A stretch of 64,000 nucleotides of DNA. Origin: Sphingobacterium faecium. GTDB lineage: Bacteria; Bacteroidota; Bacteroidia; Sphingobacteriales; Sphingobacteriaceae. The DNA lies in contig NZ_QBKH01000008.1 in assembly GCF_003054045.1 (NCBI RefSeq), forward strand, positions 110,664-174,663. The letters run 5' to 3'. Position numbers and translations under genes: made by a program. The notes beneath the pieces are model-generated. The model made no database searches. It worked only from the letters and a program-made list of their open reading frames with translations, and had not been told where the DNA came from. Shown here one piece after another: positions 43,803 to 52,832 of this stretch. Within the stretch, counting starts at the first letter, position 1. The number at the start of each line of letters is the position of its first letter.

Positions 43803-43810
43803 TATTTTTG
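43803..43810 (+). promoter_or_regulatory. -7 box of the 43829 gene
   Basis: TATTTTTG ends 18 nt before the ATG at 43829. Its last three bases are the in-frame TTG at 43808, which is therefore an unlikely start. Confidence 0.45.
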
Positions 43811-43828
43811 TCTAAAACTAAAATAAAG

Positions 43829-44341
43829 ATGAGTATCAAGGGTAAAAAGATTTTTTTGGGTTTATGTATTGTAGTACCGTTTCTAATTTACTGTGTTTAT
43901 TACTACAGTAATATGATCAGCAATGCACCTTTCCGTTTTACAGATTTTCAATCTGTAGTCTTTCGATACGGTGAGCCTAATCATATGGACAATCATTATG
44001 ATTCAAATACAGGGATTTTTCAGTATGTGACCAAGACAAATGAAATAGAACGTGATACCGTTCGTATGACTAAAGATGATTTGCTTTATTTGCATCGCAA
44101 AGCTCAGGAATTAGGTTTTTGGAATTTGGATGATGATATGACAGGTCCTGAGGCGAAAAAAAATATAGAAACAGCTACAGTACCTCGTTATTATTTAGAA
44201 TTCAACTATAAAGATAAATCAAAAAAAGTTACTATGGATGCTGATTTTGCTGGTAATCCTAAAATGCGGGATGCGGGTAAATCCATGATTGAGGAGGTCA
44301 ATCGGATCTTGGCAGCAGCCCAATCTAGATCTAGTAAATAA
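43829..44341 (+). CDS. Unknown membrane-anchored protein
   Basis: A 170-residue protein I do not recognise. One N-terminal membrane helix (about 7-27, IFLGLCIVVPFLIYCVYYY) is followed by a soluble domain of about 140 residues, probably periplasmic. It has a FRYGEPNHMDNHYDSNTG segment and a LYLHRKAQELGFWNLDDDM helix. No catalytic motif is seen. The ATG at 43829 is preferred over the TTG at 43808. It has its own promoter box and terminator, so it appears to be a functional single gene. Confidence 0.75.
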   Translation: MSIKGKKIFLGLCIVVPFLIYCVYYYSNMISNAPFRFTDFQSVVFRYGEPNHMDNHYDSNTGIFQYVTKTNEIERDTVRMTKDDLLYLHRKAQELGFWNLDDDMTGPEAKKNIETATVPRYYLEFNYKDKSKKVTMDADFAGNPKMRDAGKSMIEEVNRILAAAQSRSSK

Positions 44342-44349
44342 AGAAATTA

Positions 44350-44377
44350 AAGGGAATCATTTTTGATTCCCTTTTTT
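44350..44377 (+). terminator. Rho-independent terminator
   Basis: A 10-bp stem AAGGGAATCA / TGATTCCCTT with a TTTT loop and a T-run, 9 nt after the unknown membrane protein gene. Confidence 0.9.
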
Positions 44378-44464
44378 ATTGCAATTAACAGTTTGTTAAA
44401 CATATGGTGATTATTGATTCACATTAGAGCAGTAGCTTCGCTCTTAATTATGTTATACATTCAA

Positions 44465-46030
44465 ATGAAAAATATTTTTGCTGTTGCTGCAATTTTATCT
44501 TTGAGCTACACCGTTAGTGCTCAGGAAATTGCAAAAGGTATTGTTTTTAATGATATCAATAAGAATGGAATTATTGATAAAAAAGAAGTCGGTATACCCA
44601 ATGTCTCTGTTAGTAATGGTATCGATGTCGTCCAGACAGATGCTAAGGGGCAGTATAAGTTGCCTGTGAATAAAGATAATATTATTTTTGTCATCAAACC
44701 GGCGAACTATGCTTTGCCGATAAATACCAATCATCAGCCACAATTCTATTATATCCATAAACCTGAAGGAAGTCCACAATTGACTTATAAAGGTGTTTCT
44801 CCTACAGGAAAGTTACCTAAAGAAATCAACTTTGGATTAATACCTCAAATAGAATCAACAGATTTTTCAGCATTTGTATTTGGCGATCCACAAGCATATG
44901 ATATGGCTGAGATGGATTATTTTAAACGTGGAATCATTGATCGTATCGCAAATAAAGATGTTGCGGTATTTGGCATAAGCCTAGGTGACCTGGTTGGAAA
45001 TGATTTATCTTTACATCCTGCTTATAAAAGTACAATTGCATTAATGGGATTGCCTTGGTTTAATGTAATTGGTAATCACGACTTAAATTTTGATACCAAG
45101 GAAGACATTTATTCTGACGAGGCTTTTGAAGCTTCTTTTGGTCCCGCAACTTATTCTTTTAATTATGGCAATGCTCACTTTTTAGTAATTGATGATATTA
45201 TTTATCCCAATCCAGATACAGGAAAAGGGTATAAAGGTGGATTGAGAAAAGATCAATTGGATTTTATTGCTAATGATTTGAAGTATGTACCAAAAGATAA
45301 GTTGATTGTCTTGGCTTTTCATATTCCTTTAGCACATGATGATGCTTCTGTTTTCCGTACATCAGATCGCGATAGACTATTTGATATTTTAAGCGACTTT
45401 CCGAATACGTTATCCTTATCTGCACATACTCATTTTCAGCAACAAAATTTCTTCGGAGCGCAGGAGGGATGGAAACAAAAAAAACCACATCACGAATTTA
45501 ATGTAGGAACTACTTCTGGAGATTGGTATTCTGGCGAACTCGATGAAGATGGAATACCTGTGTCAACTATGCGAGATGGAACACCAAAAGGATATGCCAT
45601 CTTAAATATTAAGAATAATGACTATTCTTTTGACTATAAGGTCGTAGGTAAGGATGCAAATTATCAGATTGCATTATACGGTCCCTCAATTATTGATCAG
45701 AAATATACACAACGATATCCAGTATATGCAAACTTTTTCATTGGTAAAAAAGGTGATCAAGTTTTGTATCGTATCGATGAAGGTAAATGGAAGGAAATGG
45801 AGCAGGTTAGCGAGATTGATCCATCTTTCGATCATGTAGTGCATCAATTTGATCTAGCAACAGCATACAAAGAGGGGAGAAGACCGTCGGATGGAACAGT
45901 TAGTACTCATTTATGGAAACTTAAATTACCAAAGTTAAAAGAGGGAAATTATAAAGTTGAAGTAAAAGCAATCGATATGTTCAATAGAACACATACAGCG
46001 ATTAAAGAAATTCAAGTTGTCCGTAAATAA
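44465..46030 (+). CDS. Exported calcineurin-like metallophosphoesterase with flanking N and C domains
   Basis: A 521-residue exported protein starting MKNIFAVAAIL with signal peptide to about 20 (SAQ). An N-terminal Ig/transthyretin-like domain (about 25-105, GIVFNDINKNGIIDKKE) precedes the phosphoesterase domain (about 130-370) with GDPQAYD, LGDLVGN, GNHD, AFHIPLAHD and AHTHF metal-site motifs. A C-terminal beta domain completes the MetallophosN/MetallophosC layout seen in Bacteroidota. Substrate unknown; periplasmic phosphodiester or phosphomonoester hydrolysis is likely. Start chosen at ATG 44465 because it gives a normal signal peptide. Confidence 0.88.
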   Translation: MKNIFAVAAILSLSYTVSAQEIAKGIVFNDINKNGIIDKKEVGIPNVSVSNGIDVVQTDAKGQYKLPVNKDNIIFVIKPANYALPINTNHQPQFYYIHKPEGSPQLTYKGVSPTGKLPKEINFGLIPQIESTDFSAFVFGDPQAYDMAEMDYFKRGIIDRIANKDVAVFGISLGDLVGNDLSLHPAYKSTIALMGLPWFNVIGNHDLNFDTKEDIYSDEAFEASFGPATYSFNYGNAHFLVIDDIIYPNPDTGKGYKGGLRKDQLDFIANDLKYVPKDKLIVLAFHIPLAHDDASVFRTSDRDRLFDILSDFPNTLSLSAHTHFQQQNFFGAQEGWKQKKPHHEFNVGTTSGDWYSGELDEDGIPVSTMRDGTPKGYAILNIKNNDYSFDYKVVGKDANYQIALYGPSIIDQKYTQRYPVYANFFIGKKGDQVLYRIDEGKWKEMEQVSEIDPSFDHVVHQFDLATAYKEGRRPSDGTVSTHLWKLKLPKLKEGNYKVEVKAIDMFNRTHTAIKEIQVVRK

Positions 46031-46059
46031 AAGTAGTTAATAGCCATATAAAAACCGTT

Positions 46060-46086
46060 AAGCAACCTTTTTAGGTTGCTTTTTTT
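46060..46086 (+). terminator. Rho-independent terminator after the phosphoesterase gene
   Basis: A 9-bp stem AAGCAACCT / AGGTTGCTT with a TTTT loop, then T-run. Confidence 0.9.
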
Positions 46087-46141
46087 ATGAATGATATTGA
46101 AAGGTTAAACATTACTTAAGAATAGCTTAATATAACAACTT

Positions 46142-46275
46142 TATATTTGTACCAGAGTAATTTTTGATTCATATAGTAAAAGGTTAATGTGGGATCTGTT
46201 GCGAAACACGTCTAAAATTTAGTTTGTTTTTTAAAAAGATATGGGCTGTCCAAACTTGGATAGCCCATTTTCTTT
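46142..46275 (+). ncRNA. Candidate small RNA with own promoter box and terminator
   Basis: TATATTTG (46142-46149) is a perfect -7 box and a strong terminator (11-bp stem 46241-46251 / 46258-46268, ATGGGCTGTCC / GGATAGCCCAT with one G-T pair, then TTTCTTTT) follows about 95 nt later. The transcript would be roughly 115 nt, and no open frame over ten codons lies in it. No -33 element is clear. Alternatively it is the remnant of an insertion sequence end, since GGGATCTGTTGCGAAAC resembles transposon ends. Confidence 0.35.
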
Positions 46276-46455
46276 TCTTGATTATTGTTGAATGAATACC
46301 CGGTATAGATTTTAAACATTCAATTTCTCAACAATTGAATATCCCTGATGAAATATCTTTGTTCGATCTATCTTGTCAAGTGGTATGTTTATTTTAAGAA
46401 TTAGATTTCTTAAGTCATCAGATCGGTGTGTTTCATGAAATAGATATTCTTCTTC
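46276..46455. other. Rest of the 46 kb intergenic region
   Basis: Holds a perfect 8-bp hairpin (ATTCAATT at 46318-46325, AATTGAAT at 46333-46340) and a weak TTAAGAA/TTCTTAA hairpin near 46394-46413, either of which could end the nucleoside permease transcript. No gene seen. Confidence 0.4.
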
Positions 46456-47829
46456 TTATTTAGCACCTAATGGTAGGTTTTTATCGTGTTTATGCTTGAA
46501 CAAAATAGCGAATAAAACGGCCAATATTAACGTATAAATAGAGAATGCAAGCCAGATATGATGCCAGTCTTTAAGGATAAGCTGTGTATTAAATAGTCCA
46601 TTTTCACCGATGGACATCCCTCTTTCTTTAACAAAAGAAACTAATGTATTATTATCGACATCAGTATCTAAAAAGGATGCTAATTGTGCCATGCTATTAA
46701 AGGATATGGAGTAATATTTGTCAATAATCCATCCCGATACTAAGCTGCCGAATACTGCTCCAAATCCATTAGTCATCATCATAAAAAGACCCTGAGCCGA
46801 ACTTCTTATTTGTGGACTGGTGGATGTTTCAACAAATAATGAACCTGAGATATTGAAAAAATCAAATGCCATACCGTATACAATACAAGATAAGACGATC
46901 ATCCAAAGCCCAGAAGATGGATCTCCATAGGCAAATAATCCAAAACGCAATACCCATGCAAACATCGATATCAACATGACTTTTTTAATGCCAAATCTTT
47001 TTAAGAAAAATGGAATGGCTAAGATAAATAGGGTCTCTGATATCTGTGAAATCGACATAATGATTGTCGAATATTTGATCACAAATGAATCGGTGTACTT
47101 AGGGAAAAATTTGAATTCATCTAAAAATACATCACCATATGCATTTGTTAATTGCAGGGCAGCTCCTAAAAACATAGAAAATATAAAGAACAAAGCCATT
47201 TTATAGTTTCCAAATAATTTAAAAGCTTCTAAACCGAGTGTTCTTGCCAAAGACGAATTTTCATTTTTCACATTTTTTGGTGGACATTTTGGTATAGAAA
47301 ATGAAAATAGACCTAATCCTAGTGCAAAAATTCCTGCAATATAAAATTGCATTTCTGATGCTTTACTTCCTGTCAAATTCACAAGCCACATCGCTGCAAT
47401 AAATCCAATAGTTCCAAAAACACGAATCGGAGGGAAGGCTTTTACAAGATCATATTTTCCTTGGGTAAGTACGGTATATGCGATCGAATTTGATAATGCG
47501 AGTGTAGGCATGTAAAAACACATGGCTAAAAGCATGGCATAAAAAAAGGTGGTCGGATCATTTATTTGCGGAAGGTAAAACATGACAGCAGCATATAATA
47601 GGTGGAGCACTAAATATAATTTCTCAGCGTTGACCCATCGATCTGCGATAATCCCCATTAAAGTTGGCATAAACAAAGAGGCAAAACCCATTGTTGCAAA
47701 GATGGCTCCAAATTGAGTTCCGTCCCATTGCTTGGTACCAAACCAGTAATTTGCTATTGTAATTAACCATGCTCCCCACACAAAAAATTGGAGGAAGTTC
47801 ATAATGGTCAACCTTAATTTAATAGACAT
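46456..47829 (-). CDS. NupG-type nucleoside:H+ symporter (MFS)
   Basis: A 457-residue major facilitator protein with about twelve membrane helices. The N-terminus LTIMNFLQFFVWGAWLITI and DRWVNAEKLY-like loop match the nucleoside permease NupG/XapB family. Import of nucleosides is therefore the likely role. It is a single gene; no pyrimidine or purine salvage genes are adjacent. No perfect -7 box was found in the 44 nt before it. Confidence 0.85.
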   Translation of the reverse strand: MSIKLRLTIMNFLQFFVWGAWLITIANYWFGTKQWDGTQFGAIFATMGFASLFMPTLMGIIADRWVNAEKLYLVLHLLYAAVMFYLPQINDPTTFFYAMLLAMCFYMPTLALSNSIAYTVLTQGKYDLVKAFPPIRVFGTIGFIAAMWLVNLTGSKASEMQFYIAGIFALGLGLFSFSIPKCPPKNVKNENSSLARTLGLEAFKLFGNYKMALFFIFSMFLGAALQLTNAYGDVFLDEFKFFPKYTDSFVIKYSTIIMSISQISETLFILAIPFFLKRFGIKKVMLISMFAWVLRFGLFAYGDPSSGLWMIVLSCIVYGMAFDFFNISGSLFVETSTSPQIRSSAQGLFMMMTNGFGAVFGSLVSGWIIDKYYSISFNSMAQLASFLDTDVDNNTLVSFVKERGMSIGENGLFNTQLILKDWHHIWLAFSIYTLILAVLFAILFKHKHDKNLPLGAK

Positions 47830-47873
47830 AAGTAATGTATAGTTGAGTTTGTTTTTTGTCGAGGATTCGATTA

Positions 47874-48497
47874 TTATTTTCTGCGCGAGATTTCATCGCG
47901 AATTAATGCCGCTTGCTCATAGTTTTCATCATGGAGTGATTGTTCAAGAACAGTTTTTAATTGTTCATCTGTAAGACTTGAGAAAGGATTTTGGATTTGC
48001 GGCTTAGTAGTTTCTTCTTTTATATCATCAGGTACCACTTCTGATGATACTGCATTTTCTAAGTTTTCAAGAAAGGCAAATTCGTTACCTTCGATAACGA
48101 TGCCAGCAGAAGATAAAATGAAATCGTAGGCATAAATCGGTGCTCCGAAGCGTACTGCTAATGCTACAGCATCTGATGTACGAGCATCTATTTCTACTGT
48201 TTTTTGGCCATCGGAACAAATAATCTTTGCATAAAATATACCTTCTATTAGATTATATATCAGGACTTCTTCTAAATTAATTTGAAAAGCTTTTGCAAAA
48301 TTTTGAAATAAATCATGGGTTAGTGGACGACTGGGAACCATCTTTTCAATTCTAATCGCAATAGCTTGTGCTTCGTGACTTCCAATGATAATAGGAAGAC
48401 GGCGATTACCTCCAGATTCACCTAGAACTAGTGCATATGCTCCAGATTGTGTCTGACTGTATGATAAACCAACGATGTCTAACTTGATTTTCTTCAT
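47874..48497 (-). CDS. Bifunctional nuclease family protein with UVR motif
   Basis: A 207-residue protein with a bifunctional nuclease (DUF151) domain (about 1-135: LVLGESGGNRRLPIIIGSHEAQAIA and DARTSDAVALAVRFGAPIYA) and a C-terminal UvrB/UvrC motif (about 170-207, LEQSLHDENYEQAALIRDEI). Family members have been reported to cut DNA and RNA, but the role in bacteria is not settled. Promoter found on the same strand. Confidence 0.9.
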   Translation of the reverse strand: MKKIKLDIVGLSYSQTQSGAYALVLGESGGNRRLPIIIGSHEAQAIAIRIEKMVPSRPLTHDLFQNFAKAFQINLEEVLIYNLIEGIFYAKIICSDGQKTVEIDARTSDAVALAVRFGAPIYAYDFILSSAGIVIEGNEFAFLENLENAVSSEVVPDDIKEETTKPQIQNPFSSLTDEQLKTVLEQSLHDENYEQAALIRDEISRRK

Positions 48498-48517
48498 TAT
48501 GATACCTTTACGGTTTA

Positions 48518-48548
48518 CAAACTTAGATAAATTTGCTTAGAATAGCAA
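48518..48548 (-). promoter_or_regulatory. Promoter of the bifunctional nuclease gene
   Basis: On -, TTG (48546-48548), 20 nt, TAAGTTTG (48518-48525), 20 nt before the ATG. Confidence 0.75.
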
Positions 48549-48637
48549 TATGATGACGGCGATATAAAGGTAAATTTGTCGTTCTCTCTCAGTGATAGGA
48601 CGTTTTTTAACTAAAAAAGAGATGAATAGTGGAGAAC

Positions 48638-48676
48638 AAAAAAACTCCATTCACATTTTTATTGAGAATGGAGTTT
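48638..48676 (-). terminator. Rho-independent terminator after etfBA
   Basis: On -, an 11-bp stem AAACTCCATTC / GAATGGAGTTT is followed by a T-run, 15 nt past the etfA stop. Confidence 0.85.
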
Positions 48677-48690
48677 CTAAAAGAAAAATT

Positions 48691-49665
48691 TTATAGTTCT
48701 TTATAAGCTTTTAACGCTACAATTAATTTAGGAATGACATCAAATGCATCTCCAACAATGCCATAATCTGCTACCTTGAAAAAAGGAGCCTCAGGATCTT
48801 TATTGATAACGACAATTGTTTTTGATGCACTTACACCAGCTAAATGTTGGATAGCACCTGAGATACCGATGGCAATATATAAATTGGGGCTTACAGCAAT
48901 TCCTGTCTGTCCTACGTGTTCAGAATGAGGTCTCCAACCGGCATCAGAAACTGGTTTTGAACAAGCAGTAGCAGCTCCTAGCACATCCGCTAATTCTTCG
49001 ATCATACCCCAGTTTTCAGGTCCTTTAAGACCACGACCTGCTGATACTACAATATCAGCTTCTGGCAGTGAAATTTTATCTGTCGCTCTAATGATATCTT
49101 TGACAATTGTACTAAAATCTTCAGCATCAATACTCGGTGAATAATTTTCAATCGTTGCAGAAGTTTCTGCTTCTTTCACTTCAAAAGAATTAGGATTAAG
49201 TGCAATTACTTTAATTGTAGAGGTTAATTCAACAAAAGCAAATGCTTTTCCAGAAAAAGCACCAGTTTTTACTTGTAAGTTCTCACCAGTAGCGCTGGGT
49301 AATTCAATAGCACCATCTGCCAATGCTGCGTTTAATTTTGCTGCAACTCTTGGAGCTAAGCCTTTTCCTGAGAAAGAGTTGGATAAAATAAGAACAGATG
49401 CATCATTAGATTTGGCTGCATCAACAATGATTGCGGCATAAGCTTGATTGACAAATGATTTTAATTGTTCTGTATTGACATTTAAAACTTTGCTGGCACC
49501 GTACTTTCCTAGGAGAGTTAGTTGAGCATCTTCTACATTTCCAATTGATAATGCAACGACTTGATTGCCCGATTGATCAGCTACGGCTTTCGCATAAGAA
49601 ACTGCTTCAAAAGCTGATTTCTTAAATTGACCATCTGTATTTTCTACATATACTAATATTGACAT
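48691..49665 (-). CDS. etfA: Electron transfer flavoprotein subunit alpha
   Basis: A 324-residue EtfA that binds FAD and accepts electrons from acyl-CoA dehydrogenases. The C-terminal FAD-binding domain has SAGRGLKGPENWGMIEELAD, KPVSDAGWRPHSEHVGQTG and the GISGAIQHLAGV loop. It lies 22 nt after etfB. No acyl-CoA dehydrogenase or ETF-quinone oxidoreductase is in the window. Confidence 0.95.
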   Translation of the reverse strand: MSILVYVENTDGQFKKSAFEAVSYAKAVADQSGNQVVALSIGNVEDAQLTLLGKYGASKVLNVNTEQLKSFVNQAYAAIIVDAAKSNDASVLILSNSFSGKGLAPRVAAKLNAALADGAIELPSATGENLQVKTGAFSGKAFAFVELTSTIKVIALNPNSFEVKEAETSATIENYSPSIDAEDFSTIVKDIIRATDKISLPEADIVVSAGRGLKGPENWGMIEELADVLGAATACSKPVSDAGWRPHSEHVGQTGIAVSPNLYIAIGISGAIQHLAGVSASKTIVVINKDPEAPFFKVADYGIVGDAFDVIPKLIVALKAYKEL

Positions 49666-49687
49666 GTTTTTTTCGTTTTAATGTTGG

Positions 49688-50425
49688 TTAAATAACTTTT
49701 GCTTTTTCATGCAAAAGAGAAACTAATTTTTCCACATCGCTTGCATCCACTAATGTCACTGCACCACGTGGTTCTGGAGTCTCAAACTTGACGATACGGG
49801 ACAGTTGAGTAACTTCAATGGGCTCAATAACATCTAATGGTTTTGTTCGAGCAGTCATAATACCTCTCATATTTGGTATTTTTGTCTCAGCCACACCTTC
49901 TGCTGTACCGATCACTGCTGGTAAATTTAGTGTTAGCACTTCTTTTCCGCCTTCGATCTCACGTTCTACAGTCGCAGTACGACCATCAATATCTAATTTT
50001 TTGCTGATTGATACAGATGGAATATTCAATATAGAAGCAATAAAAGCTCCTACTTGTGTTCCGTTATAATCAATAGACTCTCTTCCTGTTAATATCAGAT
50101 CAAAGTTACTTTCTTTTGCGTAGTTAGCAATCTGATTGGCGACAAACCAAGCATCTCTAGGTAAGGCATTTATTCGAATGGCATTATCTGCACCAGTTGC
50201 TAAAGCCTTGCGGATAGTTGCATCTGTACTTGCATCTCCAACTGTGATCACAGTTACAGAACCTTTTCCACCTTCTGCCAAATCTATGGCTTTTGATAAA
50301 GCAATCTCATCATATGGATTCACAATATATTGTACACCAACATTATTAAAAGCGGTGTTGTCATTCGTGAATGTAATTTTGGAAGTAGTGTCCGGGACAT
50401 TACTTATACACACTAATATTTTCAT
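49688..50425 (-). CDS. etfB: Electron transfer flavoprotein subunit beta
   Basis: A 245-residue EtfB, partner of EtfA, binding AMP. It has the family start KILVCISNVPDT, NPYDEIALSKAIDLAE and the LILTGRESIDYNGTQVG segment, plus LNLPAVIGTAEGVAETKIPNMRGI. First gene of the etfBA operon, with a -7 box 19 nt upstream. Confidence 0.95.
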   Translation of the reverse strand: MKILVCISNVPDTTSKITFTNDNTAFNNVGVQYIVNPYDEIALSKAIDLAEGGKGSVTVITVGDASTDATIRKALATGADNAIRINALPRDAWFVANQIANYAKESNFDLILTGRESIDYNGTQVGAFIASILNIPSVSISKKLDIDGRTATVEREIEGGKEVLTLNLPAVIGTAEGVAETKIPNMRGIMTARTKPLDVIEPIEVTQLSRIVKFETPEPRGAVTLVDASDVEKLVSLLHEKAKVI

Positions 50426-50444
50426 AATTTATAACCGTTTTATA

Positions 50445-50452
50445 CAAACCTA
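50445..50452 (-). promoter_or_regulatory. -7 box of etfBA
   Basis: On - this reads TAGGTTTG, 19 nt before the etfB ATG. At 20 nt further up TTT rather than TTG is found, so the -33 element is weak. Confidence 0.5.
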
Positions 50453-50755
50453 CTATTATTTAAGTTAAATGTAAAGATAATTTGGGAGAGTAGCGAGCTA
50501 AAGTATAGTAAGACTTTGTTTTCATTTTTATTAAAGTAAATGTTTTTTTTAGTTTATATGTTGTATTTTTTTTAACAGAATAAGTTATTTTTTGATTTAA
50601 ATGTAATTTTTGAATAATATTATTAAGAATTTGATTTACAAAAGATTCGTCAATAATTTGTCATTTTTATATGCTAGCATAGTAAATTGGTTTTTCCCAT
50701 TCGTTTTTTAGCTTGTTCTATTATTTGTAGCTTTACCGATATAAATTAAAAATAG
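50453..50755. other. Divergent intergenic region etfB/TPR gene
   Basis: Very AT-rich. Apart from the etfBA box and a TATTATTTG near 50720, one base longer than the -7 consensus and possibly part of the TPR gene promoter, I see nothing in it. Confidence 0.4.
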
Positions 50756-51091
50756 ATGATGTCTGACCGTTTAGAACAATTGAAGGAATTTTTAAAAGAT
50801 GCTCCGCAAGATCCTTTTTTGAAATACGCATTGGCAACCGAGTATTTGAAATTAGGAAATCAAGAAGAGGCGCTGAAAGGATATATAGATTTGGTAACCC
50901 ATCATACCGACTACGTGGGGACTTATTATCACTTAGGAAAATTATATGAAAAGATGAATAGACCTGAAGATGCCCGTACAATCTATAAAAATGGCATACT
51001 TATAACGCAACAAAAGCGTAATATGCATGCTTTAAACGAACTCCGTGGAGCATTGAGTTTACTTGATGGAGATGATGAAGATGAATATTAA
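50756..51091 (+). CDS. Small tetratricopeptide repeat protein
   Basis: A 111-residue cytoplasmic protein made almost wholly of two to three TPR helices (about 17-85: DPFLKYALATEYLKLGNQEEAL, YVGTYYHLGKLYEKMNRPEDA), ending in a very acidic GDDEDEY tail. It probably mediates a protein contact; partner unknown. Two adjacent ATG codons (50756, 50759) are possible starts. The NlpE-like gene follows 82 nt later on the same strand. Confidence 0.8.
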   Translation: MMSDRLEQLKEFLKDAPQDPFLKYALATEYLKLGNQEEALKGYIDLVTHHTDYVGTYYHLGKLYEKMNRPEDARTIYKNGILITQQKRNMHALNELRGALSLLDGDDEDEY

Positions 51092-51173
51092 CATTATTTT
51101 AACGTTGTAAATTTCATTTTTGGTATTCAATTTGCCTGTAGTTTCTTGGAGATTTCGAGAGCGAGTTTTAAAG

Positions 51174-51596
51174 ATGATGAAAAGGCTATTTATTATATTA
51201 TGTTGTATCTTATTTGTTTTTATTGCATGCGATAACCAACGTAAGGGAGCGGAAGCAGTGAAAGATAAGAAAGACCATCAAAATGTTACTTTACATGATT
51301 TGAGTGGTTCATACACTGGTATTATGCCTTGTGCAGATTGTGATGGAATTGAGACTGTATTAAAATTAAATCAAAATTTCTCTTATAGTTATACTTCCAA
51401 ATATTTGAATAAAAGTGATGAAGTATTTGTTAAGGATGGAAAGTGGAAGTTTGAAAATGATATTATTACGCTAGAAGGGGTAGATTATAAATTCAAATTA
51501 GGAGATAAGACGAAACTCTGGCAATTGGATTTATCAGGAAATGATATTGTTGGAGAGTTGGCCGAAAATTATAAGTTAGAGAAAATAAAAGAGTAA
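51174..51596 (+). CDS. NlpE-like copper/envelope-stress lipoprotein
   Basis: A 140-residue lipoprotein. Signal peptide and lipobox FIAC (Cys about 20) support ATG 51174 or 51177 as start rather than the TTG at 51120. The mature part (about 40-140) carries the NlpE N-terminal domain pattern SGSYTGIMPCADCDGIETVL with the CxxC pair. E. coli NlpE senses surface contact and copper stress through Cpx; no Cpx homologue is adjacent, so the role here is inferred from the fold. Confidence 0.8.
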   Translation: MMKRLFIILCCILFVFIACDNQRKGAEAVKDKKDHQNVTLHDLSGSYTGIMPCADCDGIETVLKLNQNFSYSYTSKYLNKSDEVFVKDGKWKFENDIITLEGVDYKFKLGDKTKLWQLDLSGNDIVGELAENYKLEKIKE

Positions 51597-51620
51597 TTAT
51601 AAAATAAAATCACATTAGTA

Positions 51621-51650
51621 AAAAAGACCTTCATTTTTGAAGGTCTTTTT
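51621..51650. terminator. Bidirectional terminator NlpE-like/cysteine desulfurase
   Basis: Perfect 13-bp arms AAAAAGACCTTCA / TGAAGGTCTTTTT with a TTTT loop, between convergent genes. Confidence 0.9.
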
Positions 51651-51655
51651 TGTTT

Positions 51656-52783
51656 TTATTTACATATATCTTTTAAATGACCCACGACGAAGTCAATTTC
51701 TTCTTTTGTATTATGACGACAAAATGAAAAGCGTACTGATGGCCTGTTGCCATCTGCTCTTATCGCGCCAAGCACATGAGATCCAATATCTGTACCTGAG
51801 CTACATGCACTTCCACCTGAGCAAGAGATACCAGCAATATCCAAATTGAATAATAACATATCTGCCATATCTGTGCAAGGAAAAGATACGTTTAATACGG
51901 TGTAAAGGGCTTTATTGGGTTCTATTATGCCGTTAAATCTAATATCAGGAATGGCAGCTTTTAATTGTTCAATCATATAGGATTTTAAGCCTTGTATATA
52001 AGCAGCATGTTCTTCCATGTGCTCATAACTTAATTCAAGTGCTCTTGCTAGTCCTGCGATACCATATACATTCTCAGTTCCACCACGCATATTGCGCTCC
52101 TGTGCACCTCCATAGATCATGGGTTTGATTTTTGTATTGGCGTTGATATATAGGAAACCTACTCCTTTAGGTCCATGAAATTTGTGCCCTGCTCCAGTAA
52201 TGAAATCAATTTTTAATTTACTCAAATCATGTGGATAATGACCCATGGTCTGAACCGTATCGGAATGGAATATTGCATTATATTTTTGGCAAATTTCGGC
52301 TATTTTTTCAATATCATTCAAATTGCCCAATTCATTATTGCCATGCATAATGGACACGAATGTTCTCGGATTGTTAGATAGTAAATCCTCTAATTGATGG
52401 AGATCAATATTTCCATGAGCATCTACATGCAATAAATCAAGATGAACTTTTCCTGACTTTTCCATTTCTTGTAGCGTATGCAATACAGCATGATGTTCAA
52501 TAGGAGTTGTGATTGCATGTGTGATTCCAAAATCTACGATGGAACGTACAATTGCCATATTGTCGGCTTCGGTACCACCCGAAGTAAAGAAAATCTCAGA
52601 TGGAGAAGTATGTAAGATTTGGGCAACTGACTTACGCGCCTTTTCAACAATTGTTTTTACTTGCCTGCCATGCGAATGAATGGAGGAGGGATTTCCAAAA
52701 TTATTTTCCATGGTGTCTAACATGACACGAATAACCTCTGGATCTAGCGCTGTAGTTGCAGCATTATCAAAATATACTTGCAT
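51656..52783 (-). CDS. Cysteine desulfurase (NifS/IscS family)
   Basis: A 375-residue PLP enzyme that takes sulfur from cysteine for Fe-S clusters or tRNA thiolation. Starting at ATG 52783 (MQVYFDNAATTALDPEV), the PLP lysine is K201 in TGAGHKFHGPKG and the catalytic Cys327 lies in GGSACSSG. The H-rich THAITTPIEHHAVLH segment is also typical. The TTG at 52792 overlaps a promoter box and is rejected as start. No iscU or isc partner is adjacent. Confidence 0.93.
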   Translation of the reverse strand: MQVYFDNAATTALDPEVIRVMLDTMENNFGNPSSIHSHGRQVKTIVEKARKSVAQILHTSPSEIFFTSGGTEADNMAIVRSIVDFGITHAITTPIEHHAVLHTLQEMEKSGKVHLDLLHVDAHGNIDLHQLEDLLSNNPRTFVSIMHGNNELGNLNDIEKIAEICQKYNAIFHSDTVQTMGHYPHDLSKLKIDFITGAGHKFHGPKGVGFLYINANTKIKPMIYGGAQERNMRGGTENVYGIAGLARALELSYEHMEEHAAYIQGLKSYMIEQLKAAIPDIRFNGIIEPNKALYTVLNVSFPCTDMADMLLFNLDIAGISCSGGSACSSGTDIGSHVLGAIRADGNRPSVRFSFCRHNTKEEIDFVVGHLKDICK

Positions 52784-52789
52784 AATGGA

Positions 52790-52797
52790 CAAAATTA
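52790..52797 (-). promoter_or_regulatory. -7 box of the cysteine desulfurase gene, 6 nt before the ATG
   Basis: On - this reads TAATTTTG. The start of transcription would coincide nearly with the ATG, so the mRNA is predicted to be leaderless. No good -33 element was found. Confidence 0.45.
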
Positions 52798-52832
52798 AGT
52801 AAAAGTAAGTTTACTTATCTGTGCGAATTGGA

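Noticed and set aside
44414..44464. TTG or early ATG start for the metallophosphoesterase
   Set aside because: The extra residues would spoil the signal peptide; ATG 44465 gives a standard one.
51120..51173. TTG start for the NlpE-like lipoprotein
   Set aside because: ATG 51174/51177 gives a correctly spaced lipoprotein signal; the longer version buries it.
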